From Chloroflexota bacterium (GTDB lineage: Bacteria; Chloroflexota; Anaerolineae; Anaerolineales; VGOW01): a stretch of DNA of 43,827 bases. The position numbers and the translations under genes are program-made. How positions within the stretch are numbered: position 1 is the first letter of the stretch; each line of letters starts with the position of its first letter. Shown here piece by piece: positions 42,764 to 43,827 of the stretch. The notes below the pieces were generated by a model, which saw nothing but the letters and a program-made list of their open reading frames with translations, had not been told where the DNA came from and ran no database searches. The stretch lies in NCBI GenBank assembly GCA_016213135.1, contig JACRBQ010000088.1:1-43827 (forward strand), given 5' to 3'.

Positions 42764-42850
42764 ACTCAATACCCAATACCCAATACTCAAGACCGAATAC
42801 GCGCCGTGTCTTGAGTATTGGGTATTCAGTATTCAGTATTGGGTATTTGT
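42764..42850. repeat. Word-type inverted repeat M (AATACTCA word)
   Basis: AATACCCAATACTCAAGAC (42775-42793) and GTCTTGAGTATTGGGTATT (42808-42826) are perfect 19-bp inverted arms with a 14-nt loop. More AATACCC and GTATTCA words lie on either side. It fills the whole space between two plus-strand genes. Confidence 0.9.
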
Positions 42851-42852
42851 TC

Positions 42853-43692
42853 ATGTTGGATTATCTCGCCATCGGCCACATTGCCCGCGACCTCACGCCC
42901 GAGGGCGCGCGCCTCGGCGGCACGGCAACTTATGCGGCCCTTACGGCCCACGCCCTCGGGTTGCGAGCGGGCCTGCTCACGGCCACTGCCGACGATGCCG
43001 ACCTGTCGCCGCTGAATGGCCTCAGCATTCACCGCCAGCCCTCGCCCTTCAGCACCACCTTCGAAAACCATTATGGCCCGCTGGGCCGCACCCAGTTCTT
43101 GCGCGCCCGGGCCGCAACGCTGAACGATTTCGACATCCCGCCGGACTGGAGCGCGGCTTCCATTGTGCATCTGGCGCCCATTGCGCGCGAAGTGCCCCCC
43201 CGTATGCCCGCCCGATTCCCCGGCGTGTTCATCGGCCTCACCCCGCAAGGTTGGTTACGGCAGTGGGACGATCACGGGCGCGTATCCCCGGCGCCGTGGG
43301 AGGATGCGGACTCGTTGCTGGCATTGGCCTCGGCGGTGGTCATCAGCATTGAAGATGTGGCAGGCGACTGGGGATTGGCGGAGGGGTGGGCGGCCCGCGC
43401 CGCTGTGCTGGCAGTGACCGAAGGCGAGCGGGGAGCCACCGTGTTTGCCCGTGGCAGCCGTCGCCGCCTCCCTGCCCTGGTGACGCCCGTGGTGGATGCC
43501 ACCGGCGCGGGCGACATTTTTGCCGCCGCCTTTTTTGTGCGCCTATGGCAAACCGCCGACCCGTGGGACGCGGCCCGCTCTGCCGTGGCCCTGGCCAGCG
43601 ACTCGGTGACTCGCGTGGGCATCGAGGGAGTCCCGAAGCAGAATACAGAAGTCAGAAAACAGAATACAGAAGTCAGAAGACGGAAGTGGTAG
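42853..43692 (+). CDS. PfkB family sugar/nucleoside kinase with repeat-encoded C-terminus
   Basis: This 279-residue protein has the ribokinase-like fold: DYLAIGHIARDLTPEGARLGGTATYAALTAHALG at the N-terminus and DATGAGDIFAAAFF (anion hole and catalytic Asp) near residues 217-230. It is slightly short for the family and lacks a clear second glycine loop elsewhere. The C-terminal tail PKQNTEVRKQNTEVRRRKW is encoded by repeat N. Start ATG 42853 lies just after repeat M. Substrate unknown. Confidence 0.85.
   Translation: MLDYLAIGHIARDLTPEGARLGGTATYAALTAHALGLRAGLLTATADDADLSPLNGLSIHRQPSPFSTTFENHYGPLGRTQFLRARAATLNDFDIPPDWSAASIVHLAPIAREVPPRMPARFPGVFIGLTPQGWLRQWDDHGRVSPAPWEDADSLLALASAVVISIEDVAGDWGLAEGWAARAAVLAVTEGERGATVFARGSRRRLPALVTPVVDATGAGDIFAAAFFVRLWQTADPWDAARSAVALASDSVTRVGIEGVPKQNTEVRKQNTEVRRRKW
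43636..43687. repeat. Word repeat N (CAGAATACAGAAGT word)
   Basis: Tandem copies of CAGAATACAGAAGTCAGAA at 21-nt spacing, read in frame as QNTEVRK. No complementary arm is present on the right, unlike most others. It contributes the last residues of the PfkB kinase. Confidence 0.8.
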
Positions 43693-43827
43693 CACCCCAC
43701 TAAAGCGTGGTGGTGCCCTGGTGGTGCGTAAAACTTGCAGAAAATGGGGTTCACTGGCAAACTCTTGCGACTTCCAAATCGCGCGAGAAACCAATGAACC
43801 CACAAAAGCTATTTTGCCCGAATATGG
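43688..43827. other. Non-coding end of window with an imperfect hairpin
   Basis: GGTAGCACCCCAC (43688-43700) and GTGGTGGTGCC (43707-43717) form an imperfect hairpin over the PfkB stop. It is followed by AT-richer sequence without a recognisable gene. Confidence 0.45.

Overview
The window is high-GC chromosomal DNA, most likely from a Chloroflexota bacterium of the Anaerolineae type. This is inferred from gene content, such as a peptidase_MA-type membrane protease, Pro/Thr-rich 'TPTPTP' linkers on secreted proteins, a tungsten AOR-family oxidoreductase, a RIO kinase and a short GlgP-type phosphorylase. The -10 boxes (TATAAT/TACAAT) and the dense intergenic word-type repeats fit the same view. 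No rRNA gene or CRISPR array is present. There is one tRNA gene, tRNA-Leu(UAA).

Layout. 1-5083 (+): a membrane metallopeptidase cut by the window edge, a DEDDy exonuclease, an acylphosphatase, a FecR-domain membrane protein and a PMT-like glycosyltransferase. 5265-9495 (-): a truncated TolB-like lipoprotein, two paralogous glycosidase-like proteins (one carrying an M23 peptidase domain) and RadC. 9559-12044: a zinc-ribbon membrane protein, an Uma2-family nuclease and enolase. 12135-15629 (+): cysteine desulfurase coupled to MnmA (tRNA 2-thiouridine pathway), two small membrane proteins and a YtxH protein, closed by a terminator. 15711-20569 (-): SCP2 protein, AOR-family oxidoreductase, NAD-dependent epimerase and bifunctional NAD(P)HX repair enzyme. 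20668-22404 (+): a transmembrane Ser/Thr kinase. 22408-24990 (-): an ABC-2 exporter of one ATPase and two permeases, with an apparent frameshift between the permeases. 25021-26161 (-): a RIO kinase behind a leader peptide and attenuator-like structure. 26313-31996: glycogen debranching enzyme, a class-V aminotransferase, a hypothetical/nucleotidyltransferase pair and an aldo/keto reductase. 32064-35480: a LysM protein, a sugar epimerase and a metalloprotease. 35712-38152: an IS91-like transposase plus tyrosine recombinase. 38515-43692: tRNA-Leu, an M20 peptidase, glycogen phosphorylase, a UPF0316 protein and a PfkB-family kinase.

Four patterns go beyond the gene list. First, at least fourteen short loci consist of an iterated 6-15 nt word, usually followed by its reverse complement. 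Each locus uses a different word, and the loci sit on gene starts or stops or in-frame inside genes (MnmA, PMT, PfkB). Second, the RIO kinase gene is preceded by a strong promoter, a 23-codon leader ORF, an intrinsic terminator and an arm able to sequester its ribosome-binding site. Third, many first genes have a -10 box 6-10 nt before the start codon, implying leaderless mRNAs. Fourth, a roughly 95-residue C-terminal domain is shared by the membrane kinase and the secreted LysM protein.
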